Shown: positions 20,930-29,616 of the stretch, piece after piece
How positions within the stretch are numbered: position 1 is the first letter of the stretch
Layout: the number at the start of each line of letters is the position of its first letter
NCBI GenBank assembly: GCA_039105265.1
Contig: JAPFFF010000002.1
Location: forward strand, 8,246,001 to 8,310,000
Reading direction: 5' to 3'
Origin: Tritrichomonas musculus
Taxonomy: Eukaryota > Parabasalia > Tritrichomonadida > Tritrichomonadidae
Length of the DNA: 64,000 nucleotides
The notes under the pieces: model-generated
What the model was told of the DNA's origin: nothing
Seen by the model: only the letters and a program-made list of their open reading frames with translations
Databases searched by the model: none
Position numbers and translations under genes: made by a program

Positions 20930-21565
20930 ATGATTTTTGTTCCAAACCAATGTTATTTCCCATATAGCACATGCAGCACATTCACTCCAGTGCCAACAAC
21001 AACAGTGGAAGTTCAGCAGAGAACACGTTTCACAAAAGCTGAAGATGAGCTTCTCAAGCAACTTGCAGAATCACAAAAAAATCCAAAATGGAGTGAAATT
21101 GCACACCAACTCAAAGGCAGAACAGCTCGTCAATGCCGTGAAAGATACAACAATTACCTTCATCCAGATCTTATTAATGGTCCCTGGACACCAGAAGAAG
21201 ATGAATCACTAATTAGACTTTATGAAATGCATGGCCCAAAGTGGGCACTGATTTCACGCAGCTTTGAATCCAGATCTCCAGTCAACGTCAAAAATCGCCA
21301 TTCAACACTCGCCAGCCGCACGGCGCAAAAAAGCCTCCATCTTCAGCACGATGAAAAACCAGAGAACAAGCCAAATGAAGAAAATGTTGTTGAAGACACG
21401 CACACAAACAATTCTGTCTTTGAATGTCAATTCAAAAACGAAAGTGAATCGAATTTCAGTGTGAATGACGACTTCGAAAATATGTTTTCGAATTTCCAAG
21501 TTTGTGACGATCTTTGGTCATGCCCAATTGTTCCAATGGCTGAAGATGATCTTATCTCATTTTGA
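20930..21565 (+). CDS. R2R3-type Myb DNA-binding protein
   Basis: 211 residues from the ATG at 20930; an in-frame ATG at 20885 would add 15 hydrophobic residues that are not part of the Myb fold. Two tandem Myb/SANT repeats: R2 begins RFTKAEDELLKQL and ends TARQCRERYNNYLHP (first Trp replaced by Phe); R3 begins GPWTPEEDESLIRL and ends SPVNVKNRHSTLAS. The recognition-helix cores ARQCRERY and PVNVKNRH are typical of sequence-specific Myb factors. The C-terminal third is acidic and Asn/Ser-rich, possibly an activation region. In Trichomonas vaginalis Myb proteins regulate iron-responsive adhesin genes; which promoter this one binds cannot be told. It is nuclear by expectation. Confidence 0.92.
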   Translation: MIFVPNQCYFPYSTCSTFTPVPTTTVEVQQRTRFTKAEDELLKQLAESQKNPKWSEIAHQLKGRTARQCRERYNNYLHPDLINGPWTPEEDESLIRLYEMHGPKWALISRSFESRSPVNVKNRHSTLASRTAQKSLHLQHDEKPENKPNEENVVEDTHTNNSVFECQFKNESESNFSVNDDFENMFSNFQVCDDLWSCPIVPMAEDDLISF

Positions 21566-22564
21566 ATTAATTAATGCATATATTGCTTGTTTGTATATAG
21601 TAAATATATTTCGATCTCTCAAAATTTTCTTTATCTTTTTTGATATTTTAAAAAAAAATATTAATATTGGATTTACTATAATGTAATTCATGATATATCT
21701 CAAGATCAAATTGATCAACCAGATTTCATATTAAATTAATAAAATAATATTAATAATAGATTTGTTACAATTAATTAACTCAAGATCAATTTAATACAAA
21801 AGCTTTCATTTTTTAATTTCATTTTAACATATAAAACCAATACTAAAAATCGATTATATAAAATATAAACTTAAATACCTCAAAATTTTAATTTTATCTG
21901 TTCATTGGTTTTTTAATAAAATTTAATTTGAAAACTGGATATTTTTGCCAAAAACATGCAAATACAACAACCAAAATAGGGATTAAAGAATATAAACGTT
22001 AAAGAGTTACGTTAAGGATTTGTGATGTGAAAAAAGTCAAGGCTATTTATGAGGAATCAAGGAAGTTTCGGATAACTTAATTAACGACCACCTTAATCCA
22101 CGAAGTTGTCTATTAAATAAATTTTTCAAAGTGAAAATGTTTACCAATTGATTTTTTCATCAATTGGAATTTTATTAAATCAAGATATTAGATTCTTTTA
22201 TATTCTTCCAGTAAGTATTTTGCTAATTGTTATTGATGGTTTATAATGTTTTTTTAATCATTATTGGGCATTGACTAGAAAGATAAAATGCTAATGTTTT
22301 AATTTGAAACAAATGTCTCAAATTATTCTATAATCTAGAATATATTTGGATTTCTAACGATTTACTTTGATGCTTTTACATATTTAAATTTATAATCGTT
22401 TATATAAATCAGAGGAAAGGCATTAAAAAAATAGATAAATTATCTGTTATTACTAGTTACCTATGTTAAACCTGTATTACTAAAAGATACCATCCTTAAA
22501 AAAATTTCTAATTAAAAAGAGCAAAATAAACTTTTTGGATTTTTGAATTTTTATTTATGATGAA
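21566..22564. other. AT-rich gap
   Basis: About 1 kb between the Myb gene and the tRNA gene. No coding frame, repeat pair or RNA gene recognised. Confidence 0.4.
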
Positions 22565-22636
22565 GTCCCACTAGTATAATGGTTAGAATAGATCCTTGAC
22601 ACGGATCAGACTGCGGTTCGATTCCGCAGTGGGACA
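22565..22636 (+). tRNA. tRNA-Val, anticodon GAC
   Basis: 72 bases with a full cloverleaf. The acceptor stem GTCCCAC pairs with GTGGGAC and is followed by discriminator A at 22636. The anticodon stem GATCC/GGATC is perfect around loop TTGACAC, giving anticodon GAC at 22598-22600. The T arm is TGCGG-TTCGATT-CCGCA; the D arm contains the expected GTATAATGGTTA. The loop matches the valine pattern TTNACAC. CCA is not encoded. Eukaryotic tRNA-Val for GUU/GUC normally carries AAC (read as inosine), so a G34 form is unusual. The B-box is intact and a T run follows, so it should be transcribed by RNA polymerase III. Confidence 0.88.
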
Positions 22637-22643
22637 TTTTTTT
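22637..22643 (+). terminator. RNA polymerase III T-run terminator
   Basis: Seven T immediately after the tRNA-Val discriminator base. Confidence 0.7.
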
Positions 22644-22801
22644 AAAAATAATTAATTTTTTGAAAAAATTTAGGATCATTTAGTAAATTACCGAAAGTTG
22701 TCAAAATACAAAATATTGAGAATATAAGGATTGTTTCATTAATCAAAAAATATATAGTTTCTGATAAAAAAGTTCACATTGATAAATTGATCTTTCACGT
22801 G

Positions 22802-23327
22802 ATGAAGATTCATCGGGAGGATTTGGTGGAGAGAGTTGCTTTTGCTTGTATTATCATGATTCTCTTTGTTTGAGGCATCTTCATAATTGTGCTTGGCTTA
22901 GTAGACATGATTGTTCCAACAGTGATTGCGAAAAACAGCAAGAAGAAGCTTCCAGAAGCCAAATATGAAAGTCCAATCAAAATCATCATTGCATTTCATT
23001 TTCCTCATTGCGTTAGGCGTCTTTTTGGTTATAATTTCAGACATAAATGTTAGCACATAAAGCTTTATGATAATCGATCGAACAGAAGCCTGTGTCTTGT
23101 TCTATTTGTGCATTGTGTTGTGCACTTCATGAACATACAATTCGCAAATGACGACAAAAATTGAATCGCCAAGTCCGATTGATTTCATATTCTTCTACAA
23201 CGAAGGCCAGGAAGAAGATGAAACTTACAAAACTGATTCAGGCGGACATCGAAAATGCATAACAAAGCTAAAAAATTGCTACTCAAAAGGAGGTGTCAAA
23301 TTTCCAGTGATTTCAAATTCATTATAA
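22802..23327 (+). pseudogene. Decayed multi-span membrane protein gene
   Basis: This stretch is less AT-rich than its surroundings and shows coding-like sequence in more than one frame. It starts MKIHREDLVERVAFACIIMI at an ATG, is interrupted, continues with hydrophobic segments (IFIIVLGLVDMIVP, then FLIALGVFLVIISDIN in another frame) and ends in DFIFFYNEGQEEDETYK followed by a Cys-containing stretch (HRKCITKLKNCYSKGG). Three or four membrane spans and a Cys-bearing soluble part suggest a small tetraspan-like protein. At least two in-frame stops and two frame changes make it non-functional as a single product. No family is confidently recognised. Confidence 0.5.
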
Positions 23328-24042
23328 AATTTTCTTAAATATTTTATATGAAAATTTGGAACAATAAAACTAATTTGAAAAACTTTGAATCGAATAATGT
23401 GATAATATCTTTAAAAGATTTGGAAAATGTAATAATCTCGAAAATAAATCAGTGAAATGAGAGAAATATATGCTGACTTTGAATATTTGTGAGAAAGAAT
23501 AAAAATTGGGGTGGTTTTATTACCTGATTTAGTCAACTTTTTGATAAATCAAAATAAAGTAATTATTTGATATAGAGAATTATTTTCTTGTTCTTTTTCT
23601 GATTTTGAGTATGCATATTGATTGCAATATGAATACAAAATAAGAAATGTTTAACGCAATGTCAAAGACAATTATTAATTTTGTATCAAAGCATTTTTTA
23701 AATTATAATGATAGTTGATCTTGTTTAATAATTGATTTCAATAATGAGTTTGAAGAAAACTCAATGACAATGAATTAGTTCAAGTGTTGAAATAATAATC
23801 TACAAATAAAAGAACAGTTGGTTGATTTAATTGGCTCATTGTATTGATTTTTCTTTGAAGATTAGCGTTTTAATAATTTTTACTCATCAATTAATGGTTA
23901 ATGCTGTATCCTAATTCAAATATGGAACAAAATGAACTTTTTCAATGATATTTTTTGTAAGTTAACAATTTTTTAAACCCTGCAGAAAAAGTTAAATTAT
24001 ATTGAATTTTTTATATATTTTCAATATAAAAATATCATAATT
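23328..24042. other. AT-rich gap
   Basis: About 715 bases upstream of the ECF-like gene. No gene or repeat recognised. Confidence 0.35.
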
Positions 24043-24048
24043 TCATTT
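24043..24048 (+). promoter_or_regulatory. Initiator-like motif of the ECF-like gene
   Basis: TCATTT, matching the trichomonad TCA-Py-(T/A) initiator, with its A 14 bases before the ATG at 24059. It suggests that the bacterial-type gene has a host promoter. Confidence 0.4.
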
Positions 24049-24058
24049 GAAAATAAAA

Positions 24059-24691
24059 ATGTTGAGTGATATTGGAACAGATGAAGAAAACACTTTGTTA
24101 GATACTATTTTGGATCAAAGAGTTGAAAGATCTAAAATGAAACTTATAATTAAAGTTGTAATCGCCGTTATTTTAATTATTATGGCAATACTATTACCAC
24201 AATTAATCCATGTATTTGCTGGAAATAATTCAGGAGTGAAGTGGATGCCAATATTTTTACCTATTCTGCTAGCTGGTTGTTTATACGGAATTTGGTGGGG
24301 TCTTGGAATTGGAATTGCAACCCCAATAATCAGTTTTGCAATTTCATCAATATGGAAAAAGCCAATGCCACCTGCAAAAAGTTTGGCTCTCATGACTCCA
24401 GAAGCAGCTGTTTTCGGTTTGGTTTCCGGACTTTTTTCACGTAAAATTGAAAAAAACAAATGGATTGCTTTTCCTGCAGTTTTGCTAGCTCAGTTATCTG
24501 GAATCATCTTCTACTTGATTCTGAGTGCCATTTTCCAAGGTGTCACAAAAGTTTCTGCTAAAAGCGCCTGGGATCAGGTTGAATTGGGAATGGTCGGAAA
24601 CTTTTTCCAAGCTGTTCTTGTTCCTTTTATGACAATTGGAATCAGAATGTTGATCAAATCCGGAACAACGAAATATTCAGATATTCCATAA
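24059..24691 (+). CDS. ECF-type (vitamin) transporter S component-like membrane protein
   Basis: 210 residues from the ATG at 24059. About six membrane segments are visible: LIIKVVIAVILIIMAILLP, FLPILLAGCLYGIWWGLGIG, ATPIISFAI, AAVFGLVSGLF, a span ending SGIIFYLILSAIF and FFQAVLVPFMTIGIRMLI. The order and signature match bacterial S components of energy-coupling-factor transporters: a loop before a PILLAG-x-YG-x-WWGLGIG core, then TPIISF, a MPP loop, a short helix with AVFGLVSGLF, and a final VPF helix. In bacteria such subunits bind a vitamin or metal and work with an ATPase/T-subunit module, none of which is encoded nearby. There is no intron. The short N-terminal cytosolic extension (LSDIGTDEENTLLD) is unlike bacterial members and may be a sorting signal. 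Lateral transfer from a bacterium, probably a Firmicute, is inferred. The stop codon overlaps a TAAAT polyadenylation-type context. Confidence 0.75.
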   Translation: MLSDIGTDEENTLLDTILDQRVERSKMKLIIKVVIAVILIIMAILLPQLIHVFAGNNSGVKWMPIFLPILLAGCLYGIWWGLGIGIATPIISFAISSIWKKPMPPAKSLALMTPEAAVFGLVSGLFSRKIEKNKWIAFPAVLLAQLSGIIFYLILSAIFQGVTKVSAKSAWDQVELGMVGNFFQAVLVPFMTIGIRMLIKSGTTKYSDIP

Positions 24692-25063
24692 ATTAAAAAA
24701 ATCAAAAAAACGACACGAACCAGATTCGAACTGATGCGGGTAAACCCATGGGGACTCAAATCCCACGCCATAAACCACTCGGCCATCGTGTCTTCGCTAT
24801 TCTTATCTTTATAAATAAAATAAATTATAAAAATATGTATTTTTTTTAAAAAAAATAAATATTTTATCTTTCAAAATATATAAAAACTTTCTACAAAAAA
24901 AAAAAAAAAAATCCCTGATATTGATTTTGAAAGTTCTTTCTTCAGTTTTATTATCTTTTTTATGTTTCTGCAGACATCTTGGTATTTTTTGAAATAATTG
25001 GATAATTTCAATATGTAGAAAAAGAAATGAAAAAGATCTTTGCACAAACCATACGATTTTCCA
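24690..25063. repeat. Duplicated tRNA-Ser block, copy 1
   Basis: About 370 bases, including the tRNA gene and its flanks, recur at 26619-26983 in the same orientation with scattered substitutions and changes in A-run length. Shared anchors outside the tRNA include cttcgctattcttatcttta, agttctttcttcagttttat and tgaaaaagatctttgcacaa. Confidence 0.85.
24711..24792 (-). tRNA. tRNA-Ser, anticodon TGA (copy 1)
   Basis: 82 bases on the minus strand. Acceptor stem GACACGA pairs perfectly with TCGTGTC; discriminator G, as in serine tRNAs. The D arm has GCCGAGTGGTTTATGGC, and the long variable arm (GGGTTTACCC) is the class II form of Ser/Leu tRNAs. T arm ATCAG-TTCGAAT-CTGGT. The anticodon region TGGGA-TTTGAGT-CCCCA gives TGA (plus-strand bases 24756-24758) but leaves an A-C mismatch at the base of the loop and a G37-T38 instead of the usual A37-A38. 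Discriminator and variable arm favour Ser over Leu. A T run follows the 3' end. Confidence 0.82.
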
Positions 25064-25273
25064 TGAGACGCCATTTATCAAATCAACACATTTTTCTGGT
25101 TCAAATTTACATTCACTTTTTGAGCCAATCCATGGATAATCAGAGTCATTATTTAATAGTCCTTGTAAGTCTTTTCTACTGAGAAGAAAATTAAAACCTG
25201 ATTTAAATGTACCGCTATTACAACCGTCACAATCATCAAACAAATTGATGCACTTTAGAATTTTTTATATATC
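25040..25273 (-). pseudogene. Papain-family (C1) cysteine peptidase fragment
   Basis: On the minus strand the frame reads DDCDGCNSGTFKSGFNFLL, then DSDYPWIGSKSECKFEPEKC. This corresponds to the part of cathepsin L-like peptidases after the catalytic Cys, where members read CxGCNGGxxxxAFxY ... DYPYTGxxxxCKF. The catalytic Cys and His regions are absent on either side, and the sequence runs into the duplicated tRNA block. Trichomonads have many such secreted or lysosomal peptidases; this is a broken internal piece. Confidence 0.6.
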
Positions 25274-25552
25274 TTATGACTTTTATTAGAGAAATTGAGG
25301 ATATAAAAAAGTTTTTATTTTCAGAGAAAAAAAAAATTGAATGCATTAAACAAATAAACATTTTATTAATAAAAGAAATACTTTCTAAATAATGAGATAT
25401 AAATAGCCTTATAAGTTATCTTTTGAACATAAATATGTCTGTTGATTTGCCATTGTATTATATCTTAATTTCATCTAAGAATATTTCATTTTTTTCTATC
25501 TAATCAAGTTTATGCTCTTTTTGGATAATAATATTTATATTATAATATTATT

Positions 25553-26578
25553 AAAGGTCGTCTCACTCTAATTCTCTTACAAAAATTTTTATATAAACAA
25601 ATAATTTTAATATTTATATTTTTAAAATATAATATGCAAAATATTTAATTTTGTAACAGTCATTTTGAAGATATTGTAATTTATTTCTCAAACTTAACTA
25701 TTTCAAAAAGTTTTAAAAAAAAAAACAATTCAATTTTTTGAAAATAAAATCATCAAAAAGTTTTTCCTCTTTATCGAAAATTTAAATGAATTTGTAGAAT
25801 TTATAAAATATAATTTTCACAATAATAATCAGAAAATTTCAATATTATTTCATTTGTTTATTTTAATATAGATGTAAATAAAATATATATTGCAATAAAA
25901 ACATTTTTTCTTTAAATCTAATTATTTGATGAAAACACGAATAAATTGGTTTAAAGTTGATAAATGCTTATTTAGCATGATATACAAATATTTTGATGCA
26001 ATGAAATGTTCATTTTCATCAAAAAATAATGAAAAATCCAAAAAAAAACAAAAAAATCATCTTTTTCTCAAAATTGACTGTTGCAATTTGTACATTTTTT
26101 AAATATATGATATAATAATAACTTATAATTGAAATATTTGGAAATAGTGACAAATTGTTAGATATTTATTTGAAAATGTCCTTTTTGGAATTTTTTTTCT
26201 TCTTCGTGTAAACTTACGGTTTCTAAGAATTTATTTCAAATATTGAATGATTTTTTTAAACACGCAAAAAAAATATTAAACAAAGTTTATGAATTTTTTA
26301 TTTGAAATCAATTTTTTATTTGAATAAAATTGATATTTTCCATCACCATCTTACTATATCGTTAAATGTGCTTTATAATTTTCGAATATATGAAGAAAAT
26401 ATAGATTTTTGATGAAATTGCTGATAATATTCATATTATAGAAAAGAAGTAAAAAAATGTATTTGCTTATCTTTTATGCATTCTTTTGAGCATAGTTAAC
26501 ATTTTGATATCAAAATTTTTTAAATCGGCTTACTAGATGTTGAGTTAACAATCGTTCAAAAATAGTGAGACGACCTTT
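25553..26578. mobile_element. Possible non-autonomous element with 15-bp terminal inverted repeats
   Basis: AAAGGTCGTCTCACT at 25553-25567 is matched exactly in inverted orientation by AGTGAGACGACCTTT at 26564-26578. The 1026-bp interior is AT-rich and codes for nothing recognisable. No exact target duplication is visible, so this could be an old insertion or a degenerate element. Part of its right half recurs in inverted orientation outside it, near 27075-27128. Confidence 0.5.
26206..26254. repeat. Inverted repeat arm (partner at 27075-27128)
   Basis: The stretch containing gtaaacttacggtttctaag and the following atttatttcaaatattgaat recurs as its reverse complement around 27075-27128. The two arms lie on either side of the second tRNA-Ser block. 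Confidence 0.65.
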
Positions 26579-26591
26579 TGATTATTTTATG

Positions 26592-26626
26592 ATAATTCAA
26601 AACATTCAAAATTATACAATAAATTA
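26592..26626. repeat. 35-bp direct repeat (second copy at 27154-27188)
   Basis: An identical 35-base sequence starting ataattcaaaacattc and ending caataaatta occurs at 26592-26626 and 27154-27188. The two copies bracket the second tRNA-Ser block, which suggests that the block was inserted or duplicated together with its flank. Confidence 0.8.
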
Positions 26627-26983
26627 AAAAAAAAATTCAAAAAAACGACACGAACCAGATTCGAACTGATGCGGGTAAACCCATGGGGACTCAAATCCCA
26701 CGCCATAAACCACTCGGCCATCGTGTCTTCGCTATTCTTATCTTTATAAATAAAATAAATTATAAAAATTTGTAATTTTTTTTAAAAAATTAATAATTTA
26801 TCTTTCAAAATATATAAAAACTTTCTACAAAAAAAAAATCCCTGAAATTGATTTTGAAAGTTCTTTCTTCAGTTTTATTATCTTTTTTATGTTTCTGCAG
26901 ACATCATGGTTTTTTTTGAAATAATAATTATTTCAATATGTAGAAAAAGAAATGAAAAAGATCTTTGCACAAACAATACGATT
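26619..26983. repeat. Duplicated tRNA-Ser block, copy 2
   Basis: Second copy of the block at 24690-25063. The tRNA portion is identical; flanks differ by substitutions and by a shorter A run. Similarity stops near tacgattttc, inside what is the cysteine-peptidase relic in copy 1. Confidence 0.85.
26646..26727 (-). tRNA. tRNA-Ser, anticodon TGA (copy 2)
   Basis: Identical over 82 bases to the gene at 24711-24792, including the A-C mismatch next to the anticodon loop. Anticodon complement at 26691-26693. A T run follows the 3' end on the minus strand. Perfect conservation of the gene inside diverging flanks suggests selection or gene conversion. Confidence 0.82.
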
Positions 26984-27591
26984 TTCTTTCTATTCTGCCT
27001 TTATTTAAATAATATTTGCTCAGATGATAGTATAAATGATTTTGTTTCAAAAATAATTTTTGCGTGTAAAAAATAAATTATTCAATATTTGAAATAAATT
27101 CTTAGAAACCGTAAGTTTACACGCGAAAATTAAAAAACAAAGTTTATTTTAGAATAATTCAAAACATTCAAAATTATACAATAAATTATTGAAAAGTAAT
27201 ATAAAATACGATAAAAAAAATTATCAATATTTGGTTCATATTCATATTAAATAAGCAAAAAATCATGTAATATCAAAATTTTCTAAATTTTAAATAATTC
27301 GAATTTTTGTGTTTTTATCGTTTTTTTATAAAGATATCTTTATACTTGAAACCAAAAATAAAAATTGATTATAATTTTGGTTTTTTTTTTAAACAAAAAA
27401 ATGATTGCATGTTTTTACTATTTGATAAGAGTATAGATAATAACCGTATGAAATTCAATTTTTTGATATAATTGAGACCGATAAATGTCTATCATACAAT
27501 CAAGTATTTAAAATATTTTTTTTTTATTTCATTTTTTTAAATTTCTTTTTAAAAATTTTCGCAATCATTTATACAAGCTCAAATTGAAAAT
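26984..27591. other. AT-rich gap upstream of the four-span membrane protein
   Basis: About 600 bases; contains the inverted-repeat arm at 27075-27128 and the 35-bp direct repeat at 27154-27188, and otherwise AT-rich sequence with a TCATTTAT initiator-like motif at 27565-27572. Confidence 0.45.
27565..27572 (+). promoter_or_regulatory. Initiator-like motif
   Basis: TCATTTAT, A at 25 bases before the ATG at 27592; fits TCA-Py-(T/A). Confidence 0.4.
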
Positions 27592-29022
27592 ATGGATGAA
27601 CAAGAAGATGTCGAATCTATCAATAAACGATTATATAATATGGAAGTTCCAAATGAACCAATAAAAAAAATTATGTTTTATTTTACAGTACTTCATGGAG
27701 TTATAGATTATCGTTTTCCAGAGAATTTCATTAATTTTGACAACCCTTACTTCAAAACATATAATGAGATGGAACAATTTTGCGCTATTGCGCAATCATT
27801 CAATCCAGAACTACTTCACACAAATAATGTGATAATTTATTACAATAAGAAAGAGTTTTACGAATATCATCAAATTAAAGACGATGATAATGGGAGTCCG
27901 TATGAATTCAAGGTAATTGATCCTAAAGATGCTGCAGATCCCCAATTTCATAAAAATTATGTAAACAATTTCAATATCCCTAATATCAACTATCACGAAA
28001 AAGAATTTGATATTGAAATTCCAAAAAAAGTAACCTTTCCACATTCCGAAGAATCTGACGATTCAGCTGAAGATTATTATTACACAGAAGGCCTTGAGGC
28101 TAATTATTTATCTCAGGCCAACAATCATTATGAGTATAACGATAACAAGAAAAATAAGCAATACCAGAATTATCGAAAAAAGTACAATGGTGAAATTATG
28201 AATCATGATAAATCAACATTAAAAAGTTGTTTTTATCCCAACCAAGAATTAGAAACTATTTCAGCCAATCTAGAAGAGGAAGAAATGACTGAGCAAGTTG
28301 ATGATGATGAAACTGAAGGTGTTGTTGAAAAAGTGAACATTGTTAATAAGCTAGTTGTTACACATGATTGGGTTGATTACATATACAACCAGCCAATGAA
28401 GCAGTTATTGAAAAATTTGAAAACAGCAGTTAAAGAAGAAGATGTCATCAGAGTGAAAACAATTTCATTACCGAAAAATGTTTTTTTCTATCTATCCATA
28501 TTACTCCTATTACTTATTTTAGCTTGTGCTATTACTTTGATTGATTATTCTGCGAAACTTAATGTTAACCATAAATTTTTAGATTTAAACAAAGATGAAG
28601 GTTCAATTGAAGGAAATAGGGATTCAGTCATTGTTCCATGTAAAAAGTGCTATCATAGAGTTCGAACTGGAAACAATTTGGGAATTTCGGCGGGTTGTTT
28701 TGATATCTTTTTCGTCTTTTTCATATTCATTTTATGGATTGTTTTACAATGCGGACCATGCAAAAAAAATAAAAAGAAAAATGGAAAGAAAAAGAATGTC
28801 AAAACACAAAAAGTTGGTCTAAATATGGTGGATATACTAGTGTTTGCGGTAATTACTCTGATTTCTTTCATAATTAGTGTGATTGCTGAAATATTCATCA
28901 TTATTGGTATTGCAACCCATTGCTATAAGTTTGTGCATGATTCATCAACAACACAGCTAATATGCAATTCAATTATCATTGTGAGTTATATTTTAGTTAT
29001 TATGTTTTACTTTAAGCAATAG
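27592..29022 (+). CDS. Membrane protein with four C-terminal spans, unknown function
   Basis: 476 residues from an ATG. Residues 1-300 are soluble and acidic, starting MDEQEDVESINKRLYNMEVP, with no recognised domain. Four hydrophobic segments follow: FFYLSILLLLLILACAITLI (about 300-320), CFDIFFVFFIFILWIVLQCG (about 368-388), a long one with VFAVITLISFIISVIAEIFI (about 411-442) and a last one with SIIIVSYILVIMFYF near the C-terminus. A Cys-containing loop (PCKKCYHRV) lies between spans 1 and 2, and a Lys-rich loop (CKKNKKKNGKKKN) between spans 2 and 3. There is no signal peptide. Four spans grouped at the C-terminus recall tetraspan proteins, but without a clear family motif I leave it unnamed. 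The decayed gene at 22802 has a broadly similar character but no certain homology. Confidence 0.75.
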   Translation: MDEQEDVESINKRLYNMEVPNEPIKKIMFYFTVLHGVIDYRFPENFINFDNPYFKTYNEMEQFCAIAQSFNPELLHTNNVIIYYNKKEFYEYHQIKDDDNGSPYEFKVIDPKDAADPQFHKNYVNNFNIPNINYHEKEFDIEIPKKVTFPHSEESDDSAEDYYYTEGLEANYLSQANNHYEYNDNKKNKQYQNYRKKYNGEIMNHDKSTLKSCFYPNQELETISANLEEEEMTEQVDDDETEGVVEKVNIVNKLVVTHDWVDYIYNQPMKQLLKNLKTAVKEEDVIRVKTISLPKNVFFYLSILLLLLILACAITLIDYSAKLNVNHKFLDLNKDEGSIEGNRDSVIVPCKKCYHRVRTGNNLGISAGCFDIFFVFFIFILWIVLQCGPCKKNKKKNGKKKNVKTQKVGLNMVDILVFAVITLISFIISVIAEIFIIIGIATHCYKFVHDSSTTQLICNSIIIVSYILVIMFYFKQ

Positions 29023-29616
29023 TTTAACTTATTTTGTGATATTTTATTTGAAAAGAAATATCATAAAATAAAAATATATTACAGAGCATTTTATATTGTT
29101 AAATAAATAGTATTATTGATATTAAATTTTATTTTGAAAATAAGTATTTAATAAATTAAATTGATTTTCTATATGATATATATCAGAATATCCCATTGCT
29201 AATTATGTTTGGAGTTATTTTTTGAAATATTCGTTATGAAGTTTTTCATCCACAAAACTTAAGGATTTTGAACAAGCAAACCAAATTAAAATATATGAAA
29301 ATCAAGATTGTTATTATTGTGCACCATTTGATTAGTAAAAAAAAAAGTCCAAAGCTTTGGTGAAAATCATATTAGAATAAACAATTGATAATTTTTAAGC
29401 TTTATAATGTTAAATAAAATGTATCATATATATATCAATATAACAAAGAGCAAAAATTGTATCAACTTAGTATAAAAGCAAAATAATTTTTGATCGATAA
29501 TCAAATTGAAATAAATTTCCCAACTTTTTAAGAAGGTATCGGTGTTTTTATGCTAACAATTTTTCAATAAACTCATTCAATTATAATTCTACAATAATAT
29601 CTGATTTATTTATATA
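29023..29616. other. Gap with a possible gene scrap
   Basis: About 590 bases. Around 29250-29336 a short open stretch reads FEQANQIKIYENQDCYYCAP and ends in a stop; it might be the tail of a lost gene, but no family is recognised. The rest is AT-rich. Confidence 0.3.

Noticed and set aside
24047-24058. Start of the ECF-like gene at 24047
   Set aside because: That codon is TTG; the first ATG is at 24059 and lies at a good distance from the initiator-like motif.
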